In this document: piece after piece, positions 1 through 8,036 of the stretch
Position numbering within the stretch: position 1 is the first letter of the stretch
Layout of the letters: each line of letters starts with the position of its first letter
DNA from: Pseudoalteromonas shioyasakiensis
Lineage (GTDB): Bacteria; Pseudomonadota; Gammaproteobacteria; Enterobacterales; Alteromonadaceae
DNA: 39,585 nucleotides
Direction of reading: 5' to 3'
Assembly (NCBI RefSeq): GCF_022398475.1
Contig: NZ_JAKEVM010000027.1
Coordinates: forward strand, 1-39,585
Program-made: the position numbers and the translations under genes
The notes under the pieces: generated by a model
Databases searched by the model: none
The model's input: only the letters and a program-made list of their open reading frames with translations
Told to the model about the DNA's origin: nothing

Positions 1-101
1 GTATCAACCCCATTAAAAAAATCAATGAAAAAGGATTTTACAAACGTAAAACCAGCAAAAACCACGAATATTTTTTACAAAAAACAATACTAAATGATTA
101 A
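1..101 (+). CDS. possible C-terminal end of a gene cut by the window edge
   Basis: In the frame starting at base 3 the plus strand is open from the window edge to a TAA at 99-101, giving about 32 residues rich in Lys, Asn and Tyr that end in LQKTILND. The composition looks like a real hydrophilic protein tail. A second frame is also open to base 93, so this may be chance in AT-rich DNA. No family is recognisable. The rest up to base 168 is AT-rich, with an AT-only palindrome at 98-111, and holds no other gene. Confidence 0.25.
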   Translation, partial: INPIKKINEKGFYKRKTSKNHEYFLQKTILND

Positions 102-168
102 TTTAAATTAAGTCATTTGTATCAACATAATATATTTAACAATAAAGTGTTATTGACTAGATCTTAAG

Positions 169-1071
169 CTAGATTGCTTGCTGAGTAAGCGATTGAGCAA
201 TACTCCAAATTGCGTTGAGTGCCGGATCATGGCGCTCTTTATTTAAAACAGCTAGACCAATTTCAAATCCTGCAATAGTCTGCTCTGCATCACTCACTAT
301 TTGTACTTTATCTTTGAGCGGGCTGTTATCCAGTACAATTTTTGGCACCATGGCAATACCTAAGCCTAAGCTCACCATAGAAACCATAGCTTCATGACCT
401 GCAACCTGCGCATATATACGGCCATGAATATTCTTTTTACGCCACCACTGCTCAAGACGTTGCCTTGATAACCCCTGCTCAGCAACAATAAATTCTAAAT
501 CTGACCAATCAATTTGTTCACTGGCAGAAAGCTTTTCACTGATCGGGCATGCTATTTTTGGTGCTATCAGTACTAATGGTGAGTAACCAACGCTGGTAAA
601 GGCTATTTGCCCAGGTAACTTTAAGGGTTTTGCAGCAATAGCCATATCTTCATGGCCATCTAAAACACGGTTTATGGCAAGAGCAGGATCACCGGTATTG
701 AGGGTAATTTCAATATATGGATGTTGCATTCGCAGTTGCTCGAGTATTTGGTGTAAAAAGCTATATGAGGCGGTTACTGAGCAATAAATACTGACATTGC
801 CATAAACATGCTGTTGCGGCTCTTGTACGTTAGCCTTAAAACGGTGCCAGTTAGCCAGCGTCGCATTGGCGTACTCAATAAATGACTCACCCTCGCGAGT
901 TAATTTGACGGTGCGATTATCCCGATTAAACAGCACTACCCCAACTTCTTCTTCAAGTTGCTTGATGTTGCGGCTCAATGTTGGCGCACTGATATGACAA
1001 AGCTCACTGGCCCTAGCAAAGTGCAGCGTCTTAGCTAACGCCAAAAAGTAATTAAGATGTTTGTGATCCAT
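169..1071 (-). CDS. ilvY: LysR-type regulator IlvY, activator of ilvC
   Basis: This is a LysR-family transcription factor of 300 residues, normal for the family. The winged helix-turn-helix covers about residues 1-60 (ARASELCHISAPTLSRNIKQ), and the LysR effector-binding domain about 90-295. In E. coli, IlvY binds the ilvY-ilvC intergenic DNA and activates ilvC when bound to acetolactate or acetohydroxybutyrate. The gene is divergent from ilvC across 146 bp, exactly the enteric arrangement, which is the main reason for the name. The ATG is preceded by GGTGGCGAT, a plausible ribosome-binding site. The protein is cytoplasmic and DNA-binding. Effector specificity is inferred from context. Confidence 0.9.
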   Translation of the reverse strand: MDHKHLNYFLALAKTLHFARASELCHISAPTLSRNIKQLEEEVGVVLFNRDNRTVKLTREGESFIEYANATLANWHRFKANVQEPQQHVYGNVSIYCSVTASYSFLHQILEQLRMQHPYIEITLNTGDPALAINRVLDGHEDMAIAAKPLKLPGQIAFTSVGYSPLVLIAPKIACPISEKLSASEQIDWSDLEFIVAEQGLSRQRLEQWWRKKNIHGRIYAQVAGHEAMVSMVSLGLGIAMVPKIVLDNSPLKDKVQIVSDAEQTIAGFEIGLAVLNKERHDPALNAIWSIAQSLTQQAI

Positions 1072-1080
1072 ATCGCCACC

Positions 1081-1180
1081 ATTTCATTTTATGAAATACT
1101 TTAATTCAAATATATCATTTTACGCAAGGTAAAAAATTGCATAGTGTTAATACATACAAAGAACACCACGTCGGTTCTTT
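1081..1180. promoter_or_regulatory. ilvY-ilvC divergent control region with candidate LysR operators and ilvC promoter
   Basis: Two inverted repeats of LysR-operator size lie between the divergent genes: ATTTCA-N5-TGAAAT at 1081-1097, next to the ilvY start, and GCAA-N9-TTGC at 1124-1140. An extended -10 element (TG-T-TAATAC) sits at 1145-1153 in the ilvC direction, so the second repeat would cover the weak -35 area, as expected for an activator site. A 7-bp hairpin (AAAGAAC/GTTCTTT, 1158-1164 and 1174-1180) would fall at the 5' end of the ilvC mRNA. IlvY as the bound protein is inference from context. Confidence 0.45.
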
Positions 1181-1217
1181 GATTTTCTAACAAAATTGTA
1201 TTTATAGGACACTAACA

Positions 1218-2690
1218 ATGGCGAATTATTTTAATACTCTTCCTTTAAGAGAGCAGTTAGCGCAATTAGCGCAGTGTGAATTTATGGACCCAGCAGAGTT
1301 TGCTGATGGTGTAGACGCTTTAAAAGGGAAAAAACTCGTTATTGTCGGTTGTGGCGCACAAGGCCTTAACCAAGGTTTAAATTTACGTGATTCAGGTTTA
1401 GATGTTTCTTATACTCTTCGTGAGTCAGCTATTGCTGAGCGTCGTCAATCTTTCTTAAACGCATCTGAAAATGGTTTTACTGTAGGCACTTATGAAGAGC
1501 TTATCCCAACAGCAGATGTAGTATTAAACCTAACGCCTGATAAACAACATACGGCTGTTGTAACTGCCATCATGCCGTTAATGAAACAAGGTGCAACACT
1601 TGCTTATTCACACGGCTTCAACATTGTTGAAGAAGGCATGCAAATCCGTGAAGACTTAACAGTAATCATGGTTGCACCTAAGTGCCCTGGTTCAGAAGTA
1701 CGTGAAGAATACAAACGTGGCTTTGGTGTACCAACATTAATTGCGGTTCATCCAGAAAACGACCCTCAAGGACATGGTTTAGCGCAAGCTAAAGCGTATG
1801 CAGCAGGTACCGGCGGTCATCGTGCGGGTGTATTAAAATCATCATTCATTGCAGAAGTTAAATCTGACTTAATGGGTGAGCAAACGATTCTATGTGGCAT
1901 GTTACAAACAGGCTCACTACTTTGCTTCGATAAAATGGTCGAAAAAGGCATTGATGCAAGTTACGCATCAAAACTAATCCAATACGGTTGGGAAGTGATC
2001 ACTGAAGCACTTAAGTATGGTGGCGTAACTAACATGCTTGACCGCTTATCAAACCCAGCAAAAGTGAAAGCATTTGAATTAAGTGAAGATCTTAAAACAA
2101 TTATGCGTCCACTTTATAACAAGCATATGGACGATATCATCAGCGGCGAATTCTCTCGCGGTATGATGGCTGACTGGGCTGAAGATGACGCAAAATTACT
2201 AGCATGGCGCGCAGAAACTGCCGAAACTGCATTCGAAAAGCAACAAAATACCGACCAAGAGATCAGCGAGCAAGCATTCTTCGATCAAGGTATTTTAATG
2301 GTTGCCATGGTTAAAGCAGGTGTTGAGCTTGCTTTCGAAACCATGACTGCCGCAGGTATCATCGCTGAATCTGCTTACTATGAATCACTACACGAAACGC
2401 CGCTTATCGCAAACACCATTGCTCGTAAGAAGCTTTTCGAAATGAACCGAACTATTTCAGATACTGCAGAGTATGGCTGTTACTTATACAACCACGCGTG
2501 TTTACCGCTGCTACAAGACTTTATGAAAGGCATCGATACAGATGTGATTGGTAAAGGTCTTGATAGTGCAAGCAACCAAGTTGATAACCAAACCTTGATT
2601 GCCGTGAATAAAGCACTACGCGAGCACCCGGTTGAAATCATTGGTAGCAAGCTACGTGGTTACATGTCAGCAATGAAGAAAATTGTTTAA
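1218..2690 (+). CDS. ilvC: ketol-acid reductoisomerase, class II
   Basis: IlvC is acetohydroxy acid isomeroreductase. It converts 2-acetolactate or 2-aceto-2-hydroxybutyrate to the dihydroxy acids of valine, leucine and isoleucine synthesis, using Mg2+ and NADPH. At 490 residues it is the long class II form, with a duplicated C-terminal knotted domain. The N-terminal Rossmann fold carries [17 protein letters not shown] at about residues 44-60. Metal ligands D217 and E221 are visible in [13 protein letters not shown] at the same numbering as the E. coli enzyme. The ATG follows AGGA by 8-9 bases. It is a single-gene unit with its own terminator, apart from other ilv genes. Regulation by the divergent ilvY is expected. 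Confidence 0.97.
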   Translation: MANYFNTLPLREQLAQLAQCEFMDPAEFADGVDALKGKKLVIVGCGAQGLNQGLNLRDSGLDVSYTLRESAIAERRQSFLNASENGFTVGTYEELIPTADVVLNLTPDKQHTAVVTAIMPLMKQGATLAYSHGFNIVEEGMQIREDLTVIMVAPKCPGSEVREEYKRGFGVPTLIAVHPENDPQGHGLAQAKAYAAGTGGHRAGVLKSSFIAEVKSDLMGEQTILCGMLQTGSLLCFDKMVEKGIDASYASKLIQYGWEVITEALKYGGVTNMLDRLSNPAKVKAFELSEDLKTIMRPLYNKHMDDIISGEFSRGMMADWAEDDAKLLAWRAETAETAFEKQQNTDQEISEQAFFDQGILMVAMVKAGVELAFETMTAAGIIAESAYYESLHETPLIANTIARKKLFEMNRTISDTAEYGCYLYNHACLPLLQDFMKGIDTDVIGKGLDSASNQVDNQTLIAVNKALREHPVEIIGSKLRGYMSAMKKIV

Positions 2691-2722
2691 CCCTGGAAAG
2701 TAAGTTTCGCTTGTTAGAAACC

Positions 2723-2758
2723 AAGCCCAATTGCTTATATGCTTTGGGCTTTTTTTTT
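2723..2758 (+). terminator. intrinsic terminator of ilvC
   Basis: An 8-bp stem (AAGCCCAA at 2723-2730 with TTGGGCTT at 2744-2751) is followed by a run of T, 33 bp after the ilvC stop. Confidence 0.85.
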
Positions 2759-2834
2759 GTCCCTACATTGATTCGTCATCTGTAAAGTGTATGCTAAAAT
2801 TACTGACTTAAATGTTGTAAACTAAGACACTTTC

Positions 2835-4748
2835 ATGGCGTTAAATCAACTCACCATTACTAAAAAAATTACACTGCTTGGCAGTTCTATAGCTCTCATT
2901 GTTGCTGCGTTAATCGGCGCAACAGCGATATACAGTGCAAAACAAATCATCGAAAAACGAATGATAGAATCTGAGCTACCTAGCAAACTTCAAGCAATTG
3001 ATAACTATATTACTCACGATATAAATCAAATGATCAGTGCAGCTGAGCAACTCTCTAGTAACGAGTTTGTATTAGAGTGGGCGCGTTCAGGCAATACTGA
3101 TGATAAAACACTGCTAAAAGAACTTAACCGCCTTGTTAAGCAATACGATTTAGCAACCGCCTCGTGGGCTAATCGTGAAACTGCACAATATTGGAACCAA
3201 GACGGTTTCTTGCGCGTTTTAACACAAGAACAAGATGGTTGGTTTTTTGCGTTTACAAACACCGCACAGCCTTTTTCTATCAGTATCTATCAAGAATCAC
3301 CGACTGATGTGAAAATGTTTGTAAACCACCAGCAAACCAACGGCATTGGTTTAGCAGGCCTTGCTAAAAGCATTGACGATATGCAGGCTATGCTGCAGCG
3401 CTTCCAAATCGAAGAAACCGGTTTTGTATTTGTTGCCGATAAAAACGGCCTCATACAGTTACATAAAGACGAAAATAAGGTCGCTAAAGCTAAATTGGAT
3501 GACGTTTATAAAACGGGAATCACGCGTACTCTGCTTACGCAAAGCGACTTCAATTTACAAGAGATTGAGCTTAATGGTGAAGCAACCTTAGTGGCAGCAA
3601 GCCCTATTAAAAATACCGATTTATTTGTCATAGCCCAAGTGCCTAAGCATGAAGTGTTTTCGAGTATTCAGGTTTTACAATGGCAAATCATCAGCTTTGC
3701 AATAGTGATTGCGCTGATCGCGAGTTTTGCTGGTTTAGTGCTTGCACGCACGCTTTCATCGCCGCTGTCGAAAATGGCTGAGTTATTCACCCGTTTAGGC
3801 TCTGGTGATGCTAACTTAGCATATAGACTTCCTGACTCTGAGCAGCCAGAACTTGCTAACTTATCTGCTGGCTTTAACCAATTTATCTCTAAGATTGAAA
3901 CTGCAATTAGCCAAGTAGCTCAAGAGAGTAGTGAAATCAGACAAAGCGCTGATCATGTGTTTCAGCAAGCACAAAAGAACTCAGTAGCACTTGATAATCA
4001 AAAAGAGCAAACAATCTCTGTTGCTGCGGCAATTAATGAAATGGGTGCGACAGTGCAAGAAATTGCCTCAAGCGCAGCGAACACGGCTAAGCTCACTGAG
4101 AATAGTAAGCAGAACACTGAACAAAGCCATACTCAGGTAACGCAAAGTAAAGAAGCGATAATAGAGCTGGCATGTGATATCGATAATATCACCGAGCAAG
4201 TAAACGAGCTGGCAAATAAAACGCAAGCTATCGCCAGTATTGTTGACTCTATCAGGGGTATTTCTGAACAAACCAACTTGTTAGCACTCAACGCAGCGAT
4301 TGAATCTGCTCGTGCGGGTGAGCACGGCCGAGGCTTTGCTGTTGTAGCTGATGAAGTAAGAGCGCTTGCAAATCGCACTTCACAATCAACAACTGAAATT
4401 CAAACTATGATCAGTGAACTTACCAGTACCTCTGATTTAGTGGTTAATCACATCAATCACTCGAAATCGCAAGCTCAATTAAGCGTTGATGCAATGCAGA
4501 GCTCTGTTGAATTACTTAATGCCATTAACGATGCTGCCAATGAAATAAACGATATGGCAACCTTAATAGCAACTGCGACCGAAGAGCAAAGTAATGTTGT
4601 GGCAGATGTGGGTCGTAACATTGAGCAAATAAGTGACATTAGTGATAACGTCATGCGTGAACAAATTGACAGTGAACAAGCAATCAAAGACTTAGCGAAC
4701 AGTGCGCAAACCCTTGATGACCTTGTTGCGACATTTGATAAACGCTGA
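2835..4748 (+). CDS. methyl-accepting chemotaxis protein with periplasmic Cache-type sensor
   Basis: This is a transmembrane chemoreceptor of 637 residues. TM1 is at about 13-33, a periplasmic sensor at about 35-282 with double-Cache-like character, TM2 at about 284-305, HAMP at about 305-357, and a cytoplasmic signalling domain to the end. The conserved hairpin tip ([20 protein letters not shown]) is at 478-497. It should signal through CheA/CheW to flagellar motors. The membrane-distal Cache module has NQDGFLRVL and DGWFFAF rather than the arginine-containing motif of amino-acid dCache receptors, so the ligand is unknown. There is no C-terminal CheR/CheB tethering pentapeptide; the protein ends ATFDKR. 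The ATG has only a weak Shine-Dalgarno. The gene stands alone. Confidence 0.92.
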   Translation: MALNQLTITKKITLLGSSIALIVAALIGATAIYSAKQIIEKRMIESELPSKLQAIDNYITHDINQMISAAEQLSSNEFVLEWARSGNTDDKTLLKELNRLVKQYDLATASWANRETAQYWNQDGFLRVLTQEQDGWFFAFTNTAQPFSISIYQESPTDVKMFVNHQQTNGIGLAGLAKSIDDMQAMLQRFQIEETGFVFVADKNGLIQLHKDENKVAKAKLDDVYKTGITRTLLTQSDFNLQEIELNGEATLVAASPIKNTDLFVIAQVPKHEVFSSIQVLQWQIISFAIVIALIASFAGLVLARTLSSPLSKMAELFTRLGSGDANLAYRLPDSEQPELANLSAGFNQFISKIETAISQVAQESSEIRQSADHVFQQAQKNSVALDNQKEQTISVAAAINEMGATVQEIASSAANTAKLTENSKQNTEQSHTQVTQSKEAIIELACDIDNITEQVNELANKTQAIASIVDSIRGISEQTNLLALNAAIESARAGEHGRGFAVVADEVRALANRTSQSTTEIQTMISELTSTSDLVVNHINHSKSQAQLSVDAMQSSVELLNAINDAANEINDMATLIATATEEQSNVVADVGRNIEQISDISDNVMREQIDSEQAIKDLANSAQTLDDLVATFDKR

Positions 4749-4769
4749 CACGTTTTGTAACAGTTAACC

Positions 4770-4831
4770 CTGACCCTTTTTCATTCACGGCCTATACTTA
4801 AATGGTATTAGGCCATGAATTAAGAGGGTCA
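4770..4831 (+). promoter_or_regulatory. nested inverted repeat overlapping promoter and Shine-Dalgarno of the TPR lipoprotein gene
   Basis: A promoter-like pair is visible: CTGACC (4770-4775), 17 bp, then TATACT (4793-4798). It overlaps two nested inverted repeats. The outer arms are TGACCCT (4771-4777) and AGGGTCA (4825-4831). The inner arms are ATTCACGGCCT (4783-4793) and AGGCCATGAAT (4810-4820), with one mismatch. The right outer arm contains the Shine-Dalgarno GAGGG (4824-4828) of the gene starting at 4833. It could be an operator over the -10, or, if transcription starts further upstream, an RNA hairpin hiding the ribosome-binding site. Confidence 0.45.
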
Positions 4832-4832
4832 G

Positions 4833-6017
4833 ATGAAATTACCTAGCATTGTTTTAGCCTCAAGCTTTTGCTTATTAACAGCGTGTAGTAGTACAGAAAA
4901 TAACACCGCTCCCCCACCATTTGCTTTGACGCAAAGTAATACGTTTACTCAAACCCCAGTTGAAACTCAACAAGAGATTTTTGCATTAAGCGAACATGTT
5001 AAAGAGCAACTTGATAGTGCTTTTCCAAAAGACAGCCGTTCATTGCAAAGCACTAAACGTTTGCTGAAGTTCCTACTGCAAAATGGCGATGCATCTTTAT
5101 CTTATCAATCTGGTGCTACCTTAACCGCTAATCAAGCCTACTCAAATTTAAACGCCAACTGTTTATCGTTATCGATTTTAGCCTATAGCCTTGCTGACTA
5201 CCTTGGCCTTACAGGACAATTTCAAAAAGTGCATATCCCAGAATATTGGGCACTTGATAATGGCTTTAATTTACTCACAGGCCATATCAACTTAAAAGTA
5301 AGTGAAGCTCAAAAACTTGTGGTAAATAGAAAAGTCATTTACCCAGAAGAGCGCTCTTTAGTGATAGACTTTGACCCTAACAGCCGCCAAGAAGCGTTTA
5401 AAACCAGCAACATCAATAAAGCCCGCATCACAGCAATGTTTTATAACAATAAAGGCGCAGCTGCGATGCTAAAACATGATTATGATACTGCTTTTAGCTA
5501 CTACAAAGCAGCAGTTGATATTGATAGCAACTACTCAGGTGCATGGGGCAACCTTGGCGTGTTATTCAGATTAACGAGTGACTATCAAAGTGCTGAAACA
5601 GCCTACCAATACGCGATTCGTTTAGATCCAGACAACAATACCGCATTAGGCAATTTAGCAAGACTCTATAACCTGACCGATCGTAAAGAGCAAGGTCAAG
5701 CTATATTAGCCAAGCTTGATAAAAAGCGCCAAGCAAACCCTTATTACCATATTTCTTTAGGAAATGACGCCTATACAACCGCCCGTTATCAAGATGCTAT
5801 AAAGCACTACAAAAAAGCCCGTGACTTAAATCCAACCCTGCATGATACTGATTTTGGTTTAGCGAGAACCTACTATCAATTGGGTGACTTAAAGCTGGCT
5901 AAAAAGTATTTAACTATGGCTAACAATAAAGCAGACTTTGATCATGATAAACAGCGTTATGAGAGTAAATTACAAGCGCTTCGCTCGCATACTGCAAAGC
6001 TTATTGATTACCGCTAG
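4833..6017 (+). CDS. TPR-containing lipoprotein with transglutaminase-like N-terminal region
   Basis: The protein has 394 residues and a lipoprotein signal peptide with lipobox LTAC, so Cys18 is the lipidated residue. The residue after it is Ser, favouring outer-membrane sorting. Residues about 95-185 look like a transglutaminase-like fold: Cys110 in NANCLSLSILAYSLADYLGL, His151 in TGHINL and Asp179 in VIDFDP are in the order of a Cys/His/Asp triad. At least three tetratricopeptide repeats follow at about 203-365 (for example GAWGNLGVLFRLTSDYQSAE). The substrate or partner is unknown; a periplasmic scaffold or amidase/protease-like role is only inference. The next gene, a secreted peptidase, overlaps its 3' end. 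The upstream region has an unusual nested inverted repeat. Confidence 0.8.
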   Translation: MKLPSIVLASSFCLLTACSSTENNTAPPPFALTQSNTFTQTPVETQQEIFALSEHVKEQLDSAFPKDSRSLQSTKRLLKFLLQNGDASLSYQSGATLTANQAYSNLNANCLSLSILAYSLADYLGLTGQFQKVHIPEYWALDNGFNLLTGHINLKVSEAQKLVVNRKVIYPEERSLVIDFDPNSRQEAFKTSNINKARITAMFYNNKGAAAMLKHDYDTAFSYYKAAVDIDSNYSGAWGNLGVLFRLTSDYQSAETAYQYAIRLDPDNNTALGNLARLYNLTDRKEQGQAILAKLDKKRQANPYYHISLGNDAYTTARYQDAIKHYKKARDLNPTLHDTDFGLARTYYQLGDLKLAKKYLTMANNKADFDHDKQRYESKLQALRSHTAKLIDYR

Positions 6018-6870
6018 TGCTGTACTGATAAGCATTGGGCAAGCATTTGCCAATACAGACTTAGAACACGACATCATAACGCTAACATCGGCTCAATTTG
6101 CAGGACGAAAAACGAATACCGAGGGCGCGAAATTAGCCGCCGACTTCATAGTAGAGCGCTTTGTAGCACTTGGCTATTCGGTTAATGAACAAGGTTTTAC
6201 TTATCAATCAGGATTCTTTGGCAAGGCTACAGGACGGAACATTATTGCGTCCCAAAATAGCCGCTGTGAAAACTGTAAAAAAGTTATTTTTACTGCCCAC
6301 TATGATCACCTAGGGCAAAAAGGCAGTCGGCTTTATCCTGGTGCTAATGACAATGCCAGCGGCGTTGCCGCTTTACTTTATTTAGCTAAACACTTTGCAC
6401 AAAGCCCCCAGCCCTATCAATTAGTTTTTGTTGCAACCGATGCAGAAGAAAATGGCCTACATGGTAGCGAGTACTTGGTATCGACACTTAATAAAGACGA
6501 AATCAAACTTAATATTAATTTAGATATGCTCGTTGTAAACCCACGAAAACCGCGTATCTATGCGTTTTTAGATAAGAAATCATTAGCGCAATATCAAACT
6601 GACATTAAAACCCTATCTGATGAGCATCTAACCTTTATGGCAACTAGCTCGTCAGCGAGGCTGAATCGATTATTTGATCTCAAAGTTGATTGGCGCAGAG
6701 CAAGTGACCATTATTCATTCGCTAAAGCCGGGATCCCATACATTTATTTTGGCATCGGACACGATAAACATCATCATCAAAGCACCGACACGGCGGCGCA
6801 CATCGACTTTACATTGTTCGAATATGCCATGGCGAAAATAGCCCTATTTATTGAAAAGCTTCCAAGTTAG
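5959..6870 (+). CDS. secreted M28-family zinc peptidase
   Basis: This is a predicted exported metallopeptidase of family M28, aminopeptidase-like, with a two-zinc active site. The ligand motifs appear in order: FTAHYDHLG, GANDNASGVAAL, ATDAEENGLHGSEYL, NLDM, and a late His in GIGHDKHHHQSTDT. A Sec signal peptide (basic NYKRFAR, a hydrophobic stretch, then GQAFA before NTDLEHD) fits a start at ATG 5959, giving 303 residues. ATG 5944 and TTG 5938 are alternatives, and none has a clear Shine-Dalgarno. The start must lie inside the upstream gene, because no later start keeps the signal peptide; the overlap is 59 bases in another frame, so translational coupling is likely. Substrate is unknown. 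Its stop codon directly abuts that of the convergent gene. Confidence 0.88.
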   Translation: MRVNYKRFARILQSLLITASAVLISIGQAFANTDLEHDIITLTSAQFAGRKTNTEGAKLAADFIVERFVALGYSVNEQGFTYQSGFFGKATGRNIIASQNSRCENCKKVIFTAHYDHLGQKGSRLYPGANDNASGVAALLYLAKHFAQSPQPYQLVFVATDAEENGLHGSEYLVSTLNKDEIKLNINLDMLVVNPRKPRIYAFLDKKSLAQYQTDIKTLSDEHLTFMATSSSARLNRLFDLKVDWRRASDHYSFAKAGIPYIYFGIGHDKHHHQSTDTAAHIDFTLFEYAMAKIALFIEKLPS

Positions 6871-7188
6871 TTATTTGGGTAGTTCAGAGGTTAAAACAAA
6901 CTGCCTTTTTTGTGCTTTGCTGAGCTTTTTTACGCTTATTTCAAGTTTAGTTGCTTCACTACGATTACCTACCTGCTGTTGATAGATAAGTGTTAAAGGC
7001 CCTTTGCCTTTGAGGTTTTTAGCCCCTTTTCCCGCTTGATGCTGAATAAAGCGCTTTTCAACGTTAGTGCTGATCCCAGTGTACCAATGACCTAAACGTG
7101 TCTGCACTATATACAAATGCCACAGAGCCTCTGAGTTTTCGTTGTTTTTTATAAGCTGCTGTAAACTTTCTGGGTTTGCTGTGGTCAA
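6871..7188 (-). CDS. GIY-YIG domain protein, YhbQ/UPF0213-like
   Basis: This is a small protein of 105 residues consisting almost wholly of a GIY-YIG nuclease domain. The two signature strands are HLYIVQ and HWYTGIS, followed by a conserved Arg in VEKRFIQHQAGKGAKNLKG and a Glu in the second half (EATKLEISVKKL). YhbQ-type proteins are single-domain members with DNA nicking or repair-related activity proposed; the biological role is unclear. There is no ATG. The start is read as TTG at 7188, which has GAGG seven bases upstream and gives the right domain length. The 3' end abuts the stop codon of the convergent M28 gene, with no terminator between. Confidence 0.85.
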   Translation of the reverse strand: MTTANPESLQQLIKNNENSEALWHLYIVQTRLGHWYTGISTNVEKRFIQHQAGKGAKNLKGKGPLTLIYQQQVGNRSEATKLEISVKKLSKAQKRQFVLTSELPK

Positions 7189-7215
7189 ATCTGTGCCTCG
7201 TGATTGTTAATCGCA

Positions 7216-7239
7216 TTTCAGTAAAAACAATTACTGAAA
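7216..7239. repeat. perfect 9-bp inverted repeat in the bamE upstream region
   Basis: TTTCAGTAA (7216-7224) and TTACTGAAA (7231-7239) are perfect complements separated by 6 bases, between the divergent GIY-YIG gene and bamE. No T-run follows on either strand, so an operator is more likely than a terminator. The binding protein is unknown. A possible bamE promoter (GTGACT, about 18 bp, TATAAA) lies just downstream at about 7255-7284. Confidence 0.5.
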
Positions 7240-7305
7240 AGGGTTTTACCTTCTGTGACTAATCGGTATCATGCAGTGTATAAAAAATAAGGATTCAAAC
7301 AAATA

Positions 7306-7668
7306 ATGCAGTCGTTTAAAACTTTTTCTTTTTGGTTAGTACTTACCCTTACTTTAAGTGCTACAGCAGGGTGTTCAAGCTGGGTTTACCGAATCAACAT
7401 TCCTCAAGGTAACTTCCTAGAGCAATCAGATGTAGATAAGCTTCGTGTAAATATGACTCGCGAGCAAGTACTGTATGTACTAGGCAAGCCAGTAGCTGAA
7501 GACTCATTTGATAAAAATACCTGGCACTACCTGTACGTATTCAACCTTGGTCGTAGCAACGAGCAACGAAAGTCACTCACTATTAACTTTGAAAACGATA
7601 AGCTTGTTTCGTTGTCGGGAGACTATGAACAACCTAGCGAATTTAATACGCCGCTTGAACAAGAGTAA
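7306..7668 (+). CDS. bamE: outer membrane protein assembly factor BamE
   Basis: BamE (SmpA/OmlA) is a small outer-membrane lipoprotein of the BAM complex that helps BamA and BamD fold beta-barrel proteins. The 120-residue product has a lipoprotein signal with lipobox ATAGC, so Cys23 is lipidated. The mature part carries the BamE signature: IPQGNFLEQSDVDKLRVNMT, then REQVLYVLGKPVAEDSF, NTWHYLYVF and LTINFENDKL. Length is typical of the family. BamD is encoded about 25 kb away in this window. The gene is monocistronic and ends in a clear terminator. The neighbouring rnfH and ratA on the other strand are common gammaproteobacterial partners. Confidence 0.95.
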   Translation: MQSFKTFSFWLVLTLTLSATAGCSSWVYRINIPQGNFLEQSDVDKLRVNMTREQVLYVLGKPVAEDSFDKNTWHYLYVFNLGRSNEQRKSLTINFENDKLVSLSGDYEQPSEFNTPLEQE

Positions 7669-7685
7669 TAGCAGCGCAAATTATT

Positions 7686-7711
7686 AAGGGTAGCCTAAGC
7701 TACCCTTTTTT
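7686..7711 (+). terminator. intrinsic terminator of bamE
   Basis: A perfect 9-bp stem AAGGGTAGC/GCTACCCTT (7686-7694 and 7699-7707) with loop CTAA is followed by T residues. It touches the stop codon of the convergent rnfH at 7710-7712. Confidence 0.85.
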
Positions 7712-8036
7712 ATGCTTTATTTAAAGGGCGACCGCCCGTCACTTTGTTGGCTCGGCCCTCTTCTTTGGCTTTTTCAGCCCGGCGTCTGCGTGCATCCTTT
7801 GGATCAGCAATAAGCGGTCGATAGATTTCTATGCGATCGCCATCTTTTACTTCTTGATGCAGTTTACAAGTACGATTCCAAATCCCAAGCGTTAGGTTAT
7901 TTGCGTCTATTTCTGGGCACTTATCAATAATACCTGACTTAATCACCGCTTGCTCAGCTGTAGTACTTACTGGTACTTCTACCAGCAAACTGGTTGCCGT
8001 TGTTGGTAAAGCAAAAACCACTTCAACAGTGATCAT
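7710..8036 (-). CDS. rnfH: RnfH family protein (UPF0125)
   Basis: This is a 108-residue protein of the RnfH/YfjF family, which has a beta-grasp, ubiquitin-like fold. Recognisable family segments are ITVEVVFALP near the start, TLGIWNR, VKDGDRIEIYRPLIADPKDARRRRAE, and a basic, low-complexity tail. The family is named from occasional linkage to the rnf electron-transport operon, but here it sits with ratA as in enterics, and its function is not settled. Its ATG overlaps the ratA stop by four bases (ATGA), so the two are translationally coupled, with ratA upstream. Confidence 0.92.
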   Translation of the reverse strand: MITVEVVFALPTTATSLLVEVPVSTTAEQAVIKSGIIDKCPEIDANNLTLGIWNRTCKLHQEVKDGDRIEIYRPLIADPKDARRRRAEKAKEEGRANKVTGGRPLNKA

